Assembly: GCA_900074725.1 (NCBI GenBank)
Contig: LT598454.1
Span: forward strand, 378,854-442,853
Length of the DNA: 64,000 nt
Source: Lachancea dasiensis
Lineage: Eukaryota > Ascomycota > Saccharomycetes > Saccharomycetales > Saccharomycetaceae
Reading direction: 5' to 3'
Part shown: piece by piece, positions 20,439 to 29,559 of the stretch
How the letters are laid out: every line of letters begins with the position of its first letter
How positions within the stretch are numbered: the first letter of the stretch is position 1
The notes under the pieces: generated by a model
Told to the model about the DNA's origin: nothing
The model's database searches: none
Seen by the model: the letters and a program-made list of their open reading frames with translations, nothing else
Program-made: the position numbers and the translations under genes

Positions 20439-20476
20439 GAGACAGACGCGTATAGAGCGACACGCGCGTCTGTCTC
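20439..20476. repeat. 12-bp perfect inverted repeat with 14-nt spacer
   Basis: GAGACAGACGCG (20439-20450) and its exact reverse complement CGCGTCTGTCTC (20465-20476) flank a 14-nt spacer. It could form a hairpin or be a two-fold protein site. Function unknown. Confidence 0.8.
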
Positions 20477-20503
20477 AAAAGCGCAAAGGGATCGGCCCAG
20501 GAG

Positions 20504-20625
20504 CACGTGCTCCGATGCGGCTAGACGGCTGATGGTATCATGCGTTTAAAGAATCTGGACCCCGTACGAGAGGCACGTGAGAGAAGCGTGAGATACACGT
20601 GGTATATCTTTTTCACGGTCACGTG
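20504..20625. promoter_or_regulatory. Cluster of four CACGTG E-boxes
   Basis: CACGTG occurs at 20504, 20574, 20596 and 20620. The last is GTCACGTG, the full RTCACRTG form preferred by Cbf1. The cluster ends 200 bp before the homocitrate synthase ATG. CACGTG is bound by bHLH factors (Cbf1, Pho4, Tye7) in this family. Confidence 0.6.
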
Positions 20626-20638
20626 CACATGCATCAAT

Positions 20639-20657
20639 CACACACACACACACACAC
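20639..20657 (+). repeat. CA dinucleotide microsatellite
   Basis: (CA)9 plus one C, 19 bp without interruption, 168 bp upstream of the homocitrate synthase start. Confidence 0.9.
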
Positions 20658-20824
20658 TCTCTTATATCCACAATTCCATTGGGATAATTCCATGTTGGAT
20701 TCAAAAAGTTGCGGGAAACTTAAGAAACTCTGGTTCACCCACACCGTGTAGCGCCTCGTCAAGACACTAACGACTTCAATTCCAGCGCTAGCTCCATATT
20801 CTGCCAAAAGATCCTTAAAGAAAT

Positions 20825-22009
20825 ATGTCCGTGGACTCCAACCCCTATGCGCCAAGTCCGCTGGACTTGGTGTCAAACGTGAACAACTTCCAATTGATCG
20901 AATCGACGTTGAGAGAGGGCGAGCAGTTTGCGAATGCGTTTTTCAGCACCGAAAAGAAGATCGAGATTGCCAGGGCGCTAGACGACTTTGGTGTGGACTA
21001 CATTGAGCTGACCTCGCCTGTCGCCTCCGAGCAAAGCCGCAGTGACTGCGAGGCTATCTGCAAATTGGGCTTGAAAGCCAAGATTTTGACGCACATTCGT
21101 TGCCACATGGACGACGCCAAAGTCGCCGTGGAGACAGGAGTCGACGGGGTGGACGTTGTGATTGGAACCTCCCAGTTTCTCAGACAGTTCTCGCACGGCA
21201 AGGACATGAACTACATCTCGAAGAGTGCCATCGAGGTGATTGAGTTCGTCAAGTCCAAGGGTCTCGAAATCCGTTTTTCTTCTGAGGATTCTTTTAGATC
21301 CGATATTGTGGATCTACTCAACATTTACAAGACCGTGAGCGCCATTGGTGTGAACAGAGTTGGTATCGCCGACACCGTGGGATGCGCCAACCCTAGACAA
21401 GTGTACGATCTTGTGAGAACGTTGAAAAGCGTTGTTTCCTGCGACATCGAGTGCCATTTCCACGATGACACCGGCTGCGCGATCGGTAACGCATATTCCG
21501 CTTTGGAAGGTGGTGCCAAACTAATCGACGTGTCCGTGCTCGGTATCGGTGAGAGAAACGGGATCACTCCCCTGGGTGGGCTAATGGCCAGAATGATCGT
21601 GGCCGCACCAGAATACGTCAAGTCCAAGTACAAACTGCACAAGCTAAGAGACATTGAAAACTTGGTCGCAGAGGCAGTTGAGGTCAACGTCCCATTCAAC
21701 AACCCAATTACCGGCTTTTGTGCTTTCACCCACAAAGCCGGTATCCACGCCAAGGCCATCCTGGCCAACCCCTCCACTTATGAAATCCTGGATCCTCACG
21801 ATTTCGGTATGAAGAGGTACATTCATTTTGCCAACAGACTCACGGGATGGAACGCTATCAAATCTAGAGTTGAGCAACTGAATCTACAACTGACGGACGA
21901 CCAAGTCAAGGACGTTACTTTGAAGATCAAAAAAATTGGTGATGTCAGACAACTAAGTATTGATGACGTTGACAGCATAATTAAGGAGTTCCACTCCGAT
22001 ATTCAATAA
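20825..22009 (+). CDS. Homocitrate synthase (Lys20/Lys21 type), short C-terminus
   Basis: 394 codons. It condenses acetyl-CoA with 2-oxoglutarate, the first step of lysine synthesis by the alpha-aminoadipate route. The TIM-barrel start has S-T-L-R-E-G-E-Q with R30 and metal ligand E31, and the H-F-H ligand pair is at 211/213. [13 protein letters not shown] is also present. The sequence is very close to S. cerevisiae Lys20 until residue 394 and then stops. As I remember it, Lys20 (428 residues) carries about 34 more residues rich in Lys. The stop is natural and no frameshift is evident. Neither LYS20 (YDL182W) nor LYS21 (YDL131W) belongs to the two syntenic blocks around it, so this is a displaced or extra copy. 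Confidence 0.93.
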   Translation: MSVDSNPYAPSPLDLVSNVNNFQLIESTLREGEQFANAFFSTEKKIEIARALDDFGVDYIELTSPVASEQSRSDCEAICKLGLKAKILTHIRCHMDDAKVAVETGVDGVDVVIGTSQFLRQFSHGKDMNYISKSAIEVIEFVKSKGLEIRFSSEDSFRSDIVDLLNIYKTVSAIGVNRVGIADTVGCANPRQVYDLVRTLKSVVSCDIECHFHDDTGCAIGNAYSALEGGAKLIDVSVLGIGERNGITPLGGLMARMIVAAPEYVKSKYKLHKLRDIENLVAEAVEVNVPFNNPITGFCAFTHKAGIHAKAILANPSTYEILDPHDFGMKRYIHFANRLTGWNAIKSRVEQLNLQLTDDQVKDVTLKIKKIGDVRQLSIDDVDSIIKEFHSDIQ

Positions 22010-22413
22010 GTTAAACTATTTAGAATTACTTTAACACCCCCATAGCGATTGTGACAGCATTTGAGCTCGTTCAGCTTCCCGAACAGCCTTGACGTCGGCT
22101 AGGGCCATAACACATATGGGTAGTTGGGTCAGTTGTTCGGAGTACCATCACCATATGACGAGTACAAGTACTCTTACACCATTGTTAGGTCAAGACTGTT
22201 AGAACCCATACATCTATGAAAAATCAGAAAGTTATCATATTTTGAGAAAAAAAATAAAAAGTACTTCGCAAATAGCCGCTCAAGTACCCACGCAAATATC
22301 ATGGCAACCGACCACCTGGAATTTTTCAACCCGGACTACCTATAAAAAAGGACAGTCAACAAGTTTTCTTCCATCCGTATCAGTGTGAAGACATCCAACA
22401 AGTTAGATTCGCA
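22010..22413 (+). promoter_or_regulatory. RPS9 promoter region
   Basis: 404 bp between the homocitrate synthase stop and the RPS9 ATG. TATAAAAAA lies at 22341-22349, 65 bp before the ATG. A weak Rap1-like TACCCACGCA lies near 22285. No additional gene seen. Confidence 0.5.
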
Positions 22414-23488
22414 ATGCCAAGTACGTACCATTACCATGTTAATTAGATGTCATATCTGAAGTGTGCCACTCAAGATAAGACGTCGGAAGATGGAGTCCTT
22501 TTTTTCTAGAGAAAAAATGGGAACTTCACTTCTCCAGAGGTTCGGGTCCTCATGAATACTTTATTTGATTCAAGACTTTCTCTCAAACATCGACTGCAAT
22601 TCAAGCCAGAGCGTGGATTCTGATTGTACTGAAAACCCGACACTTCAGACAATTATAGAATCTCACATTGAAGTTTCATCTTAAGTTACTGAGCCCTTGG
22701 GCGATGTTATTTAACAAGCTTCGCTGGCTTGAGTGGAGGATTCTCCGCATCATGTCAGTTCGAATGGGGGTGACATAGCTTCGCCAGCGGTTTGTTAGGA
22801 ATTTCCTCACCGCGTGTCTCCCTTGAGATCATGTCTTTGGAAACTTGATAATGTATTCATGAGTAGACCCGTAGCTTATTCCGTAAAATTTACGTCCCAC
22901 TAACATCTGTTATTAGGAGCCCCAAGAACTTACTCCAAGACCTACTCTACCCCCAAGAGACCTTACGAGTCCGCTCGTTTGGACGCCGAGTTGAAGTTGG
23001 CTGGTGAATACGGTTTGAAGAACAAGAAGGAAATTTACAGAATTTCCTTCCAGTTGTCCAAGATCCGTCGTGCTGCCAGAGACTTGTTGACCAGGGATGA
23101 AAAGGACCCAAGAAGATTGTTCGAAGGTAACGCCATGATCAGAAGATTGGTGAGAATCGGTGTCTTGTCTGAAGACAAGAAGAAGTTGGATTACGTCTTG
23201 GCCTTGAAAGTCGAAGATTTCTTGGAGAGAAGATTGCAAACCCAAGTCTACAAGTTGGGTTTGGCCAAGTCTGTTCACCACGCTAGAGTCTTGATTACCC
23301 AAAGACACATCGCCGTCGGTAAGCAGTTGGTTAACGTTCCATCTTTCATGGTCAGATTGGAATCTGAGAAGCACATTGACTTCGCCAGAACTTCTCCATT
23401 CGGTGGTGCCAGACCAGGCAGAGTTGCCAGAAAGAACGCTGCCAGAAAGGCGGAAGCTTCCGGTGACGCCGAAGAAGACGCCGAGTAA
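22414..23488 (+). CDS. RPS9: Ribosomal protein S9 (uS4), with intron
   Basis: Exon 1 is only ATGCCAA (22414-22420). Exon 2 runs 22917-23488, and together they code for 192 residues beginning M-P-R-A-P-R-T-Y-S-K (S. cerevisiae has 197). The S4 RNA-binding region holds [15 protein letters not shown] and [12 protein letters not shown]. The C-terminus has the usual [11 protein letters not shown] and an acidic tail. Codon use is strongly biased, with uniform Lys AAG, Arg AGA and Leu TTG, typical of highly expressed yeast genes. uS4 is an early-binding 40S protein. S. cerevisiae has two copies (YPL081W, YBR189W), both from this one ancestral locus. Confidence 0.97.
22421..22916 (+). other. Spliceosomal intron of RPS9 (496 nt)
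   Basis: GTACGT at 22421 (a variant used by ribosomal protein genes), branch CACTAAC at 22898-22904 (one change from TACTAAC) and TTAG at 22913-22916. Position after ATGCCAA is as in S. cerevisiae RPS9A/B. I see no C/D-box snoRNA inside. Confidence 0.93.
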
Positions 23489-24334
23489 ATTTGAAAGAAT
23501 ATCATTCACATGAGTTTAATACTTTCAATTTTCACGGTAATGGTTTTCTTGTAACTAAACTAACTTACAGAAGCCTGCTTTGGTTGCGTGCCTTCAAGGA
23601 TGGTTTTGCCTCGTTTCAAATGCATGTTTAAGCTACGTAAAATCCAAAGTCTCGCGCTGTTGCGGATGCACCTGTAAATATAAAGTTATTTGGTTTTTCA
23701 TAATGTTGATGTCGTGTTAGTCTGCGATTGACACGCTAAGAATGTGTATAATAGGACGGTAAAATAAAAGTCAGTTTTGAAGTAAGCACCAGCCAGTTTG
23801 GGAAGTGACTCTTTCAAAGTCTTGTATATAATATCTCTATTCTGCTTACAGAATTGCATGTTCCCAGGATGTAGCTCAGCTCAGTTCCAGCTACAACTAG
23901 CAGTCACAACACAGTACATAAACCCACACACCAACAAAACTTAAAATGAAAACTGAAAAAAAAAACCTGCGTGAAACTTTCTGAAAAATTGCGTCCACCT
24001 CTTTTCGCGTGGGTTGCGGGCTCGAGCGTAAGCGGCCAGCCTAGCGTAGGGAGAGCCTAGCGGGACTCTCATTGGAAACCTGGCCTGCGAGGCGCCATCG
24101 CTGAGAGAGGCTAGGCCCACCTCGCTCGGGCGCTCTCCCTAGCCCTGCCTAGCGACTTCCACCCCTGTGGAAGGCTTCCCTCCGCGATGCTCCCGTGCCT
24201 CGCCGAGTTACCGACGAAGCATTGGCTGTTGGACTGGGATGTCCCAATTCTTGGAAATTGAATAAAAGTTTTGAGACTGACAGTGCCACAGTAGTACTAG
24301 GATCAGTGTCAACACCAAAGGTCAATAAGCAAAA
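23489..24334 (+). promoter_or_regulatory. RPS9-RPL21 intergenic region / RPL21 promoter
   Basis: 846 bp with no gene-like frame. It contains a Rap1-like AAACCCACACACC (23920-23932, one change from ACACCCRYACAYM) 402 bp before the RPL21 ATG, and a GC-rich, inverted-repeat island at about 24000-24210, listed separately. Confidence 0.5.
24000..24210. other. GC-rich island with nested inverted repeats
   Basis: About 210 bp of clearly higher G+C than its flanks. TAGGGAGAGC (24047-24056) pairs exactly with GCTCTCCCTA (24132-24141). An inner pair, GCCTAG...CTCTCA (24055-24070) against TGAGAG..GCTAGGC (from 24102), could extend the stem. The CTAG-centred motif GCCTAGC or its complement occurs five times. 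It could be a structured RNA, a nucleosome-depleting promoter element or a cluster of factor sites. Confidence 0.45.
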
Positions 24335-25183
24335 ATGGGTAAATCGTATGTGATTTAACGGTAATGGGAGGATTGAAATTATACCACGGAGGAAGTGCTA
24401 GCTCTTGAGGATACATGAACGAATGTCCACTGGTCTATTGAATTATGTGGCGGCTCGCATTTTCGGGACTGGTGACTCTGCACTAGGGTGACGATACAAT
24501 GGGATAATGTAAAACGTTATGGGTTTGATATATGCCATGAGTTTGAATGGGAAGTTTTCGAGGAATACAGTGCATGATGGATTTAGTGACCGATGTCGCG
24601 CATGATCAATCCCAAAACACCTTAGAAACATTCGACACGTTACATTACTGCACCTTCCGTCCGCTATGGTTGATTTTTGCGGAGGACGACTTTACTAACA
24701 TACTTTGACAGTCACGGTTACAGATCTCGTACTCGTTACATGTTCCAACGTGACTTCAGGAAGAACGGTGCTCCAGCATTGTCCACCTACCTGAAGATCT
24801 ACAAAGTTGGTGACATTGTTGACATCAAGGCTAACGGTGCCATCCAAAAGGGTATGCCTCACAAGTTCTACCAAGGTAAGACCGGTGTGATCTACAACGT
24901 TACCAAGTCCGCTGTTGGTGTTATCATCAACAAGGTTGTCGGTAACAGATACCTTGAAAAGAGAGTCAACTTGAGAGTTGAACACATCAAGCACTCCAAG
25001 TGTAGACAAGAATTTTTGGACAGAGTCAAGTCCAACGCCGCCAAGCGTCACGAGGCTAAGGCCCAAGGTGTTGCTGTCCAATTGAAGAGACAACCAGCTC
25101 AACCAAGAGCTTCCCGTGTTGTTTCCACCGAAGGTAACATTCCAAAGACTTTGGCCCCAGTTCCATACGAAACTTTCATCTAA
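24335..25183 (+). CDS. RPL21: Ribosomal protein L21 (eL21), with intron
   Basis: Exon 1 is ATGGGTAAATC (24335-24345); exon 2 is 24712-25183. The join restores M-G-K-S-H-G-Y-R-S-R-T-R-Y-M-F, and the 160-residue length equals S. cerevisiae Rpl21. Conserved blocks include G-M-P-H-K-F-Y-Q-G-K-T-G, V-E-H-I-K-H-S-K-C-R and the C-terminal L-A-P-V-P-Y-E-T-F-I. Codon use is as biased as in RPS9. eL21 is a 60S protein. Ancestral single copy of YBR191W/YPL079W, in the same orientation behind RPS9 as in both S. cerevisiae blocks. Confidence 0.97.
24346..24711 (+). other. Spliceosomal intron of RPL21 (366 nt)
   Basis: GTATGT at 24346, TACTAAC at 24693-24699 and CAG at 24709-24711. The position within the fourth codon matches S. 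cerevisiae RPL21A/B. One GGCGGCT heptamer lies inside, with no evident role. Confidence 0.95.
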
Positions 25184-25992
25184 TCTGTTTTGTTGGTTCT
25201 TTGGCATGCGAGTTTTATTTCCCATTGAGATTGGCTTTTCACTAGTCTCAACACTATATACTGTGTCTCATGTAAAACAATTGTACACGTATCCGTAACT
25301 AAAAGGTGATGTAATAAAGTAAGTGGGAGCTACAGAGTGACAAGCTACTGGCCGGATATGACATGTAACAGTGGTGTGACTGGGTGATCGTTTGGTGACT
25401 TCTTGTAGTATGCACTTTTCAATTCACTGAAAAAAGATTTCTAATGGTCAAAGTTGTGGAATGACGGCCAGGAACACTAGAGATACATTTTTTGAATACC
25501 GAACCAGGGACGGACCTTAAACAAATTAATGATCCAAATTCATCAGTTAAACAATCCAATTCTAATATTTGATGAGATCTTCAGGAGATTGGATCATATA
25601 CCCAGTTCAAGTAACATTAAAATGTCACAGCTCTCTGGTAAGGATGAGAAGCAAAGTAGGAAGTATAAGAGAGAGTATGACTTGTTAGGATGGCTGAGGT
25701 ACCAGCTTCAATATATCAATAGTTAGCGCCTGCGTCAATAGTGACCGTTAGGTCAATTCTCCGGCGTCAGTAAAAATTTTGGTTGGGAATATCGATGAGC
25801 TATTTGCACCATCCGCTATCTGTGGTCAACCATCGGTACGAGCTGCTTCGAATATCAATTTTATTCTACCTTGAATGGCCAATACTGAAGCCTGACGTGG
25901 ATTGATCGGTTGTGGAGTTTTGCGAACCTTGAATTGTTAACATTTTTGGGCAACTATCGCACTTCAAAGCTCATTAGATAAAATATCAAAAT
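25184..25992. other. 0.8-kb intergenic region, RPL21 / RIM2
   Basis: Contains the RPL21 3' end and the RIM2 promoter. One ATG-started 65-codon plus-strand frame (25529-25726) has unremarkable composition and no recognised relative. I see nothing else. Confidence 0.4.
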
Positions 25993-27099
25993 ATGGGCAA
26001 AAGGACATTGCAAGATATCCAAAAGGAGGCTGAAGAGTCAACCCTATACCTAGGGAGTGACGAGGACTCCTCAAATCTCAAAAATGTTTCGTATCCTCCA
26101 AGAAGTGGTAAAATATCTATTAGAGACCCTTCTGATGTTGCGCCTTGGGTACACTTCGTGGCTGGCGGTGCAGGTGGGATGGCAGGCGCTATCGTTACAT
26201 GCCCGTTTGATGTGGTTAAAACGAGACTTCAAAGTGATGTTTTTCAAACCGCTTACAAGTCCAAAACTGTTAGCGGCTCTGGCCATTCCAACTTCGTGAG
26301 CAGCGGAATCAGGCATTTTAGTGAAACCTTTGCCATTTTATCCAATGTCCATAAGCAGGAGGGGTTCAGAAGTCTCTTCAAGGGTTTAGGTCCGAACTTG
26401 GTCGGCGTTATCCCTGCTAGAAGCATTAATTTCTTCACATACGGCACCAGTAAACAGGTTTACTCTAGAGCCTTCAACAACGGAGAAGAAGCCCCGTGGA
26501 TCCACCTTATTTCTGCTGCAACTGCGGGATGGGCGACTTCTACGGCGACGAATCCTATTTGGCTCGTCAAGACAAGACTACAGCTTGACAAGGCCGGGAA
26601 AACTAGACAGTATAAGAGCTCTTGGGATTGCCTGAGGCATATTATACAAAATGAAGGATTCTTTGGTCTGTATAAAGGTCTTAGTGCATCCTATCTGGGA
26701 TCCATAGAGGGAATCATTCAGTGGCTACTCTATGAACAAATGAGACATGTCATCAAAATGCGATCTATAGAGAAGTTCGGCCATATTAGCGAGGGCGAGA
26801 AGAAAACTTCGGACAAGATCAAAGAGTGGTGTCAAAGGTCTGGGAGTGCTGGCCTTGCGAAATTCATGGCCAGTATAGTAACGTATCCTCACGAAGTTGT
26901 CAGAACAAGACTAAGGCAAGCACCTTTGGAAAATGGAAAATTGAAATACACGGGTTTGATACAATCTTTCCGCATCATTATAAAAGAGGAAGGCCTGGTC
27001 TCCATGTATGGGGGTTTGACTCCTCACCTCTTAAGGACAGTGCCCAACAGCATAATAATGTTCGGGACTTGGGAGCTAGTTTTGAAACTTCTTTCATGA
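25993..27099 (+). CDS. RIM2: Rim2, mitochondrial pyrimidine nucleotide carrier
   Basis: 368 codons (S. cerevisiae Rim2, YBR192W, has 377). Three mitochondrial-carrier repeats each have the P-x-[DE]-x-x-[KR]-x-R signature: P-F-D-V-V-K-T-R-L near residue 74, N-P-I-W-L-V-K-T-R-L near 191 and Y-P-H-E-V-V-R-T-R near 301. The second begins N-P-I-W, as in nucleotide-type carriers. An N-terminal polar extension of about 45 residues precedes the first helix. Rim2 exchanges pyrimidine nucleoside triphosphates across the inner membrane for mtDNA and RNA synthesis. Complete, single exon. Confidence 0.94.
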   Translation: MGKRTLQDIQKEAEESTLYLGSDEDSSNLKNVSYPPRSGKISIRDPSDVAPWVHFVAGGAGGMAGAIVTCPFDVVKTRLQSDVFQTAYKSKTVSGSGHSNFVSSGIRHFSETFAILSNVHKQEGFRSLFKGLGPNLVGVIPARSINFFTYGTSKQVYSRAFNNGEEAPWIHLISAATAGWATSTATNPIWLVKTRLQLDKAGKTRQYKSSWDCLRHIIQNEGFFGLYKGLSASYLGSIEGIIQWLLYEQMRHVIKMRSIEKFGHISEGEKKTSDKIKEWCQRSGSAGLAKFMASIVTYPHEVVRTRLRQAPLENGKLKYTGLIQSFRIIIKEEGLVSMYGGLTPHLLRTVPNSIIMFGTWELVLKLLS

Positions 27100-27191
27100 A
27101 AGGTAAGTCTTCTCACGAAATAGTCCACCATCAACAACTGTAAGTAATCAGCATTATCCTGTATATATCCCTGCATATAGAATCAACACTC

Positions 27192-27845
27192 TCAAGTTAT
27201 TCCTTGATGTACTGCCTTCAGAACTCCATCGACATCAAAAGGTTTCTTTGGGACACTTTTAGCTCTAGAAGGTTTGTACTCATCCACTTGCCCTAGAGAG
27301 GGATCATCAGATAATTCCTGAGCGGTGTGCAAACCTTGAAACGCATAATTGCTATAATCGTCGTCTAAAAACTTAAGAGCCCACTTAGTTACTGCTTCAT
27401 CGCTCTTGAGTAGCGCTCGGAGGTCCGCTGATGAGGTTGTATTCATATCAACCCCAACGGTTTCTTTTGCATCACTGATCCAAGCATCAGCCTCGGGGTT
27501 ATTTTTCTTTCGCAACAACGTAGTTAAGAGACCTTCATGGGCCGTGGTTGGGAAATTTGCCAATGGGTACACCACAGTAGAATCTAATAGTTCTTCAAAA
27601 TGGTGAATAGTAGTAGTAAGTGATTGTAGCTGAGTCAAAATTACGCTTACTTGTGCTTGCAGTGAGTACCACTGAGGAAGCTCGGCCCTTGACATCTCAT
27701 CTTTGAGTTTGGCCAAAGAATGCGTGAGCTGGGCAAAGCGCATTCTGACAGCATCTAACGCCTGTGCCGGAACATGTTGGAAATTGAATTCGTCTTGAGG
27801 ATTAATAACACCGGTAGCAGTATTATTTGGCACTCTTTGCGCCAT
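27192..27845 (-). CDS. MED8: Med8, Mediator head-module subunit
   Basis: 217 codons from ATG 27845 (S. cerevisiae 223). The Med8 helical bundle is visible: P-A-Q-A-L-D-A-V-R-M-R-F-A-Q-L-T-H-S-L, W-Y-S-L-Q-A-Q-V-S-V-I-L-T-Q-L, then L-L-T-T-L-L-R-K-K. The short C-terminal segment contacts Med18/Med20 in known head structures. Acts in the nucleus, linking activators to RNA polymerase II. Corresponds to YBR193C. Converges with RIM2, with 92 bp between the stops. Confidence 0.92.
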   Translation of the reverse strand: MAQRVPNNTATGVINPQDEFNFQHVPAQALDAVRMRFAQLTHSLAKLKDEMSRAELPQWYSLQAQVSVILTQLQSLTTTIHHFEELLDSTVVYPLANFPTTAHEGLLTTLLRKKNNPEADAWISDAKETVGVDMNTTSSADLRALLKSDEAVTKWALKFLDDDYSNYAFQGLHTAQELSDDPSLGQVDEYKPSRAKSVPKKPFDVDGVLKAVHQGIT

Positions 27846-28255
27846 TGACGAATTGTTTTAAGCTGGTTTCAGAGATTTGTAGCTTAAACCTTAATATATA
27901 CCGCGTTTGATATAAGATATAGAAGTAATCACCAAATAGAGCACGAAATAACTACTTCAAACTTTGAAGACGCGCTCATCCGGCGCGTTTGGCCAATTTC
28001 ATGTATAGACTCGTTTAGTTTATGTATCAATATAAAGATTTGGGAACTGCGGTGCAAAGTCCTCATTACTGGAGTGGACTCGTAACCAAAGCTTTAATCG
28101 ATGTCTTCCAATATTTCGTGGCAGCAAATCCCTTTAGAAGGAAAAGTGCCTAGAGGTTTTGTGGAGGGAATATTTAATTCGTAAGGCTTTAAATGCGGTT
28201 GCATCGTCGTGGATTTGCAATTATTGAAATAAAAATGCGTGCTTCTTCCATAAGC
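27846..28255. other. MED8 upstream region and ATP4 3' region
   Basis: 410 bp between two minus-strand genes. No conserved frame or distinct repeat seen. The AIM4 gene (YBR194W), expected near MED8 in S. cerevisiae, is not found here. Confidence 0.4.
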
Positions 28256-29254
28256 TTATTTCAAGCTGGCAAACAACTTTTCGACGTCAGCAACGGACTG
28301 TTGCAGAACTTTGTCCTGGAATTTAGGGTTGGCAAGTTCAGCAGTGACCTTTTTGATGACGGTTTCAGTGAGTTGTTGTTGTTGTAATTGACGGACAGAG
28401 GCTTCGTATCTAACCCAAGAGTCCAAAACAGACTTGGCTTCGGTGGCCAAATCAACTTTTTGCTTCAACTCAAAAGCCTTGGCCTCCAACTCAACAGTTT
28501 CCTTTGAAACGTCAAACAAAACCTTGGTGGTTTCTGAGACATTCTCCAATTCAGACACGGACTCAATTCTCTGCTTAACGGCGTCCACGTGCTTGACTCT
28601 GGAGGCATTCAAGACGTCGGAGACTTGCTTAACTCTGGAGTCAGCATAGTCCTTGTAAGCAGGGGCCAAGAACTTGACAGCAATGGCAACGAACCCAGTG
28701 AAAGTGGCCAACAAGATAGATTCGTCGTTGATCACGTATAGTTCGTTAGAGATGGCATAGATGGCAGCAGCAGTGGAAGTTGCCAAAATACCAGTTTTGG
28801 ACAAAGCACTGTTGCCTGGCAAAGCACTCAAGATAGAAGAGGCCTTTTCCTTGGGGTCTTGGGGAGCTGGGGTTGACATGTAACGGGCACCGATTCTGCA
28901 AAAGACTGTTAGTAAAATTGGCTTGGCGAGAAAGCACAGAAGGAAAGAGACACAAAACATGGGCGGTGGGTGTCTGGCAGCTTCGATTTTGGTCACATTC
29001 AATCGGCCCACGGAGTTGGTGATATCGTGACAGCGTTGTTTGAACACTCCTAGGAAGGGACTCAAATGCCAAACCTTCAGTTTCCTCACAGCTGGACGAT
29101 GACTAAAATCTCGCAGCGACAATTAACACCCACGATTGCGCAATTTCACTTCGTGCGATTAGGTTCTCGGTGGTTCCACATACGGGGCTTGACGGGCACC
29201 CAAAGTCATCAAAGGACGGGCAGACGCCTTCATGGTCAAAGCGCGTAAACTCAT
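28256..29254 (-). CDS. ATP4: Atp4, F1Fo ATP synthase subunit b, with intron
   Basis: Exon 1 (29254-29184, 71 nt) and exon 2 (28895-28256) encode 236 residues (S. cerevisiae Atp4, YPL078C, 244). Exon 1 supplies a basic mitochondrial presequence (M-S-L-R-A-L-T-M-K-A-S-A-R-P). The join creates P-I-G-A-R-Y-M-S, matching I-G-A-R-Y-M-S in S. cerevisiae. Two membrane segments follow (I-Y-A-I-S-N-E-L-Y-V-I-N-D-E-S-I-L-L), then the long helical stalk. Subunit b is the peripheral stator of complex V. The unspliced frame starts inside the intron without a presequence and is not the protein. S. cerevisiae ATP4 has no intron. Confidence 0.94.
28896..29183 (-). other. Spliceosomal intron of ATP4 (288 nt)
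   Basis: On the minus strand: GTATGT at 29183-29178, TACTAAC at 28914-28908, and TTTTGCAG ending at 28896. The branch-to-acceptor distance is short, about 12 nt. Exon joining gives phase 2 and restores the presequence. Confidence 0.93.
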
Positions 29255-29539
29255 TGTTGCTCAGATAAGATCAATAACCGTGCCTTGAAACGTCTGATTG
29301 CCTTAATCTGTGGAAGTCCTCGAGTTCAGTTCTAAGAGGGTGTTTTCCATATAATATTGGAAAATTTTAGACTGCCATTCCCCATCGTCTAATATGATAT
29401 GCCCTGGCACCAGGGAAATGTTATTGGTTTATGATCATGTGATCCTATATACGTATATAGCGATAAAGTATATCATCACGTTAGACGAATTTACAAATTA
29501 GGAAAGTCTTGCCGATGACGTTAATAGTGATAGTAAATT

Positions 29540-29559
29540 TCGGCGGCTAATTAGCCGCC
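29540..29559. promoter_or_regulatory. Palindrome with two URS1-type cores at the MSI1 stop
   Basis: TCGGCGGCTA (29540-29549) is a perfect URS1 match. It overlaps the 18-bp palindrome GGCGGCTAATTAGCCGCC (29542-29559), giving two opposed GGCGGCTA cores. The MSI1 stop codon lies inside it, and ATP4 starts 286 bp away. Ume6 binding is possible but unproven. Confidence 0.5.

Larger units (their letters stand above)
19933..20824. other. 0.9-kb divergent promoter region, MOT1 / homocitrate synthase
   Basis: No gene-like frame with conserved features. It contains a URS1-like TCGGCGGCTG at 20033, a 12-bp inverted repeat at 20439-20476, four CACGTG boxes at 20504-20625 and a CA microsatellite at 20639. 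These lie nearer the lysine gene than MOT1. Confidence 0.6.

Noticed and set aside
20165-20700. Lys14 sites (TCCRNYGGA) upstream of the homocitrate synthase
   Set aside because: Only 8/9 matches near 20172 and 20676; too common by chance to claim.
22270-22300. Rap1 site in the RPS9 promoter
   Set aside because: TACCCACGCA departs from the consensus at several positions; mentioned only as weak.
22913-23509. 198-codon minus-strand frame opposite RPS9 exon 2
   Set aside because: Antisense shadow produced by the strong codon bias of RPS9; the composition is Gln/Ser/Leu-rich with no known domain. The same applies to 24695-25225 opposite RPL21.
25529-25726. 65-codon plus-strand ORF between RPL21 and RIM2
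   Set aside because: Has an ATG but no recognised motif or synteny partner; kept only as a note in the intergenic entry.
28896-29122. N-terminal extension of ATP4 in the unspliced frame
   Set aside because: The frame runs into the intron and gives a hydrophobic, Cys-rich leader unlike any Atp4; the spliced model fits the family.
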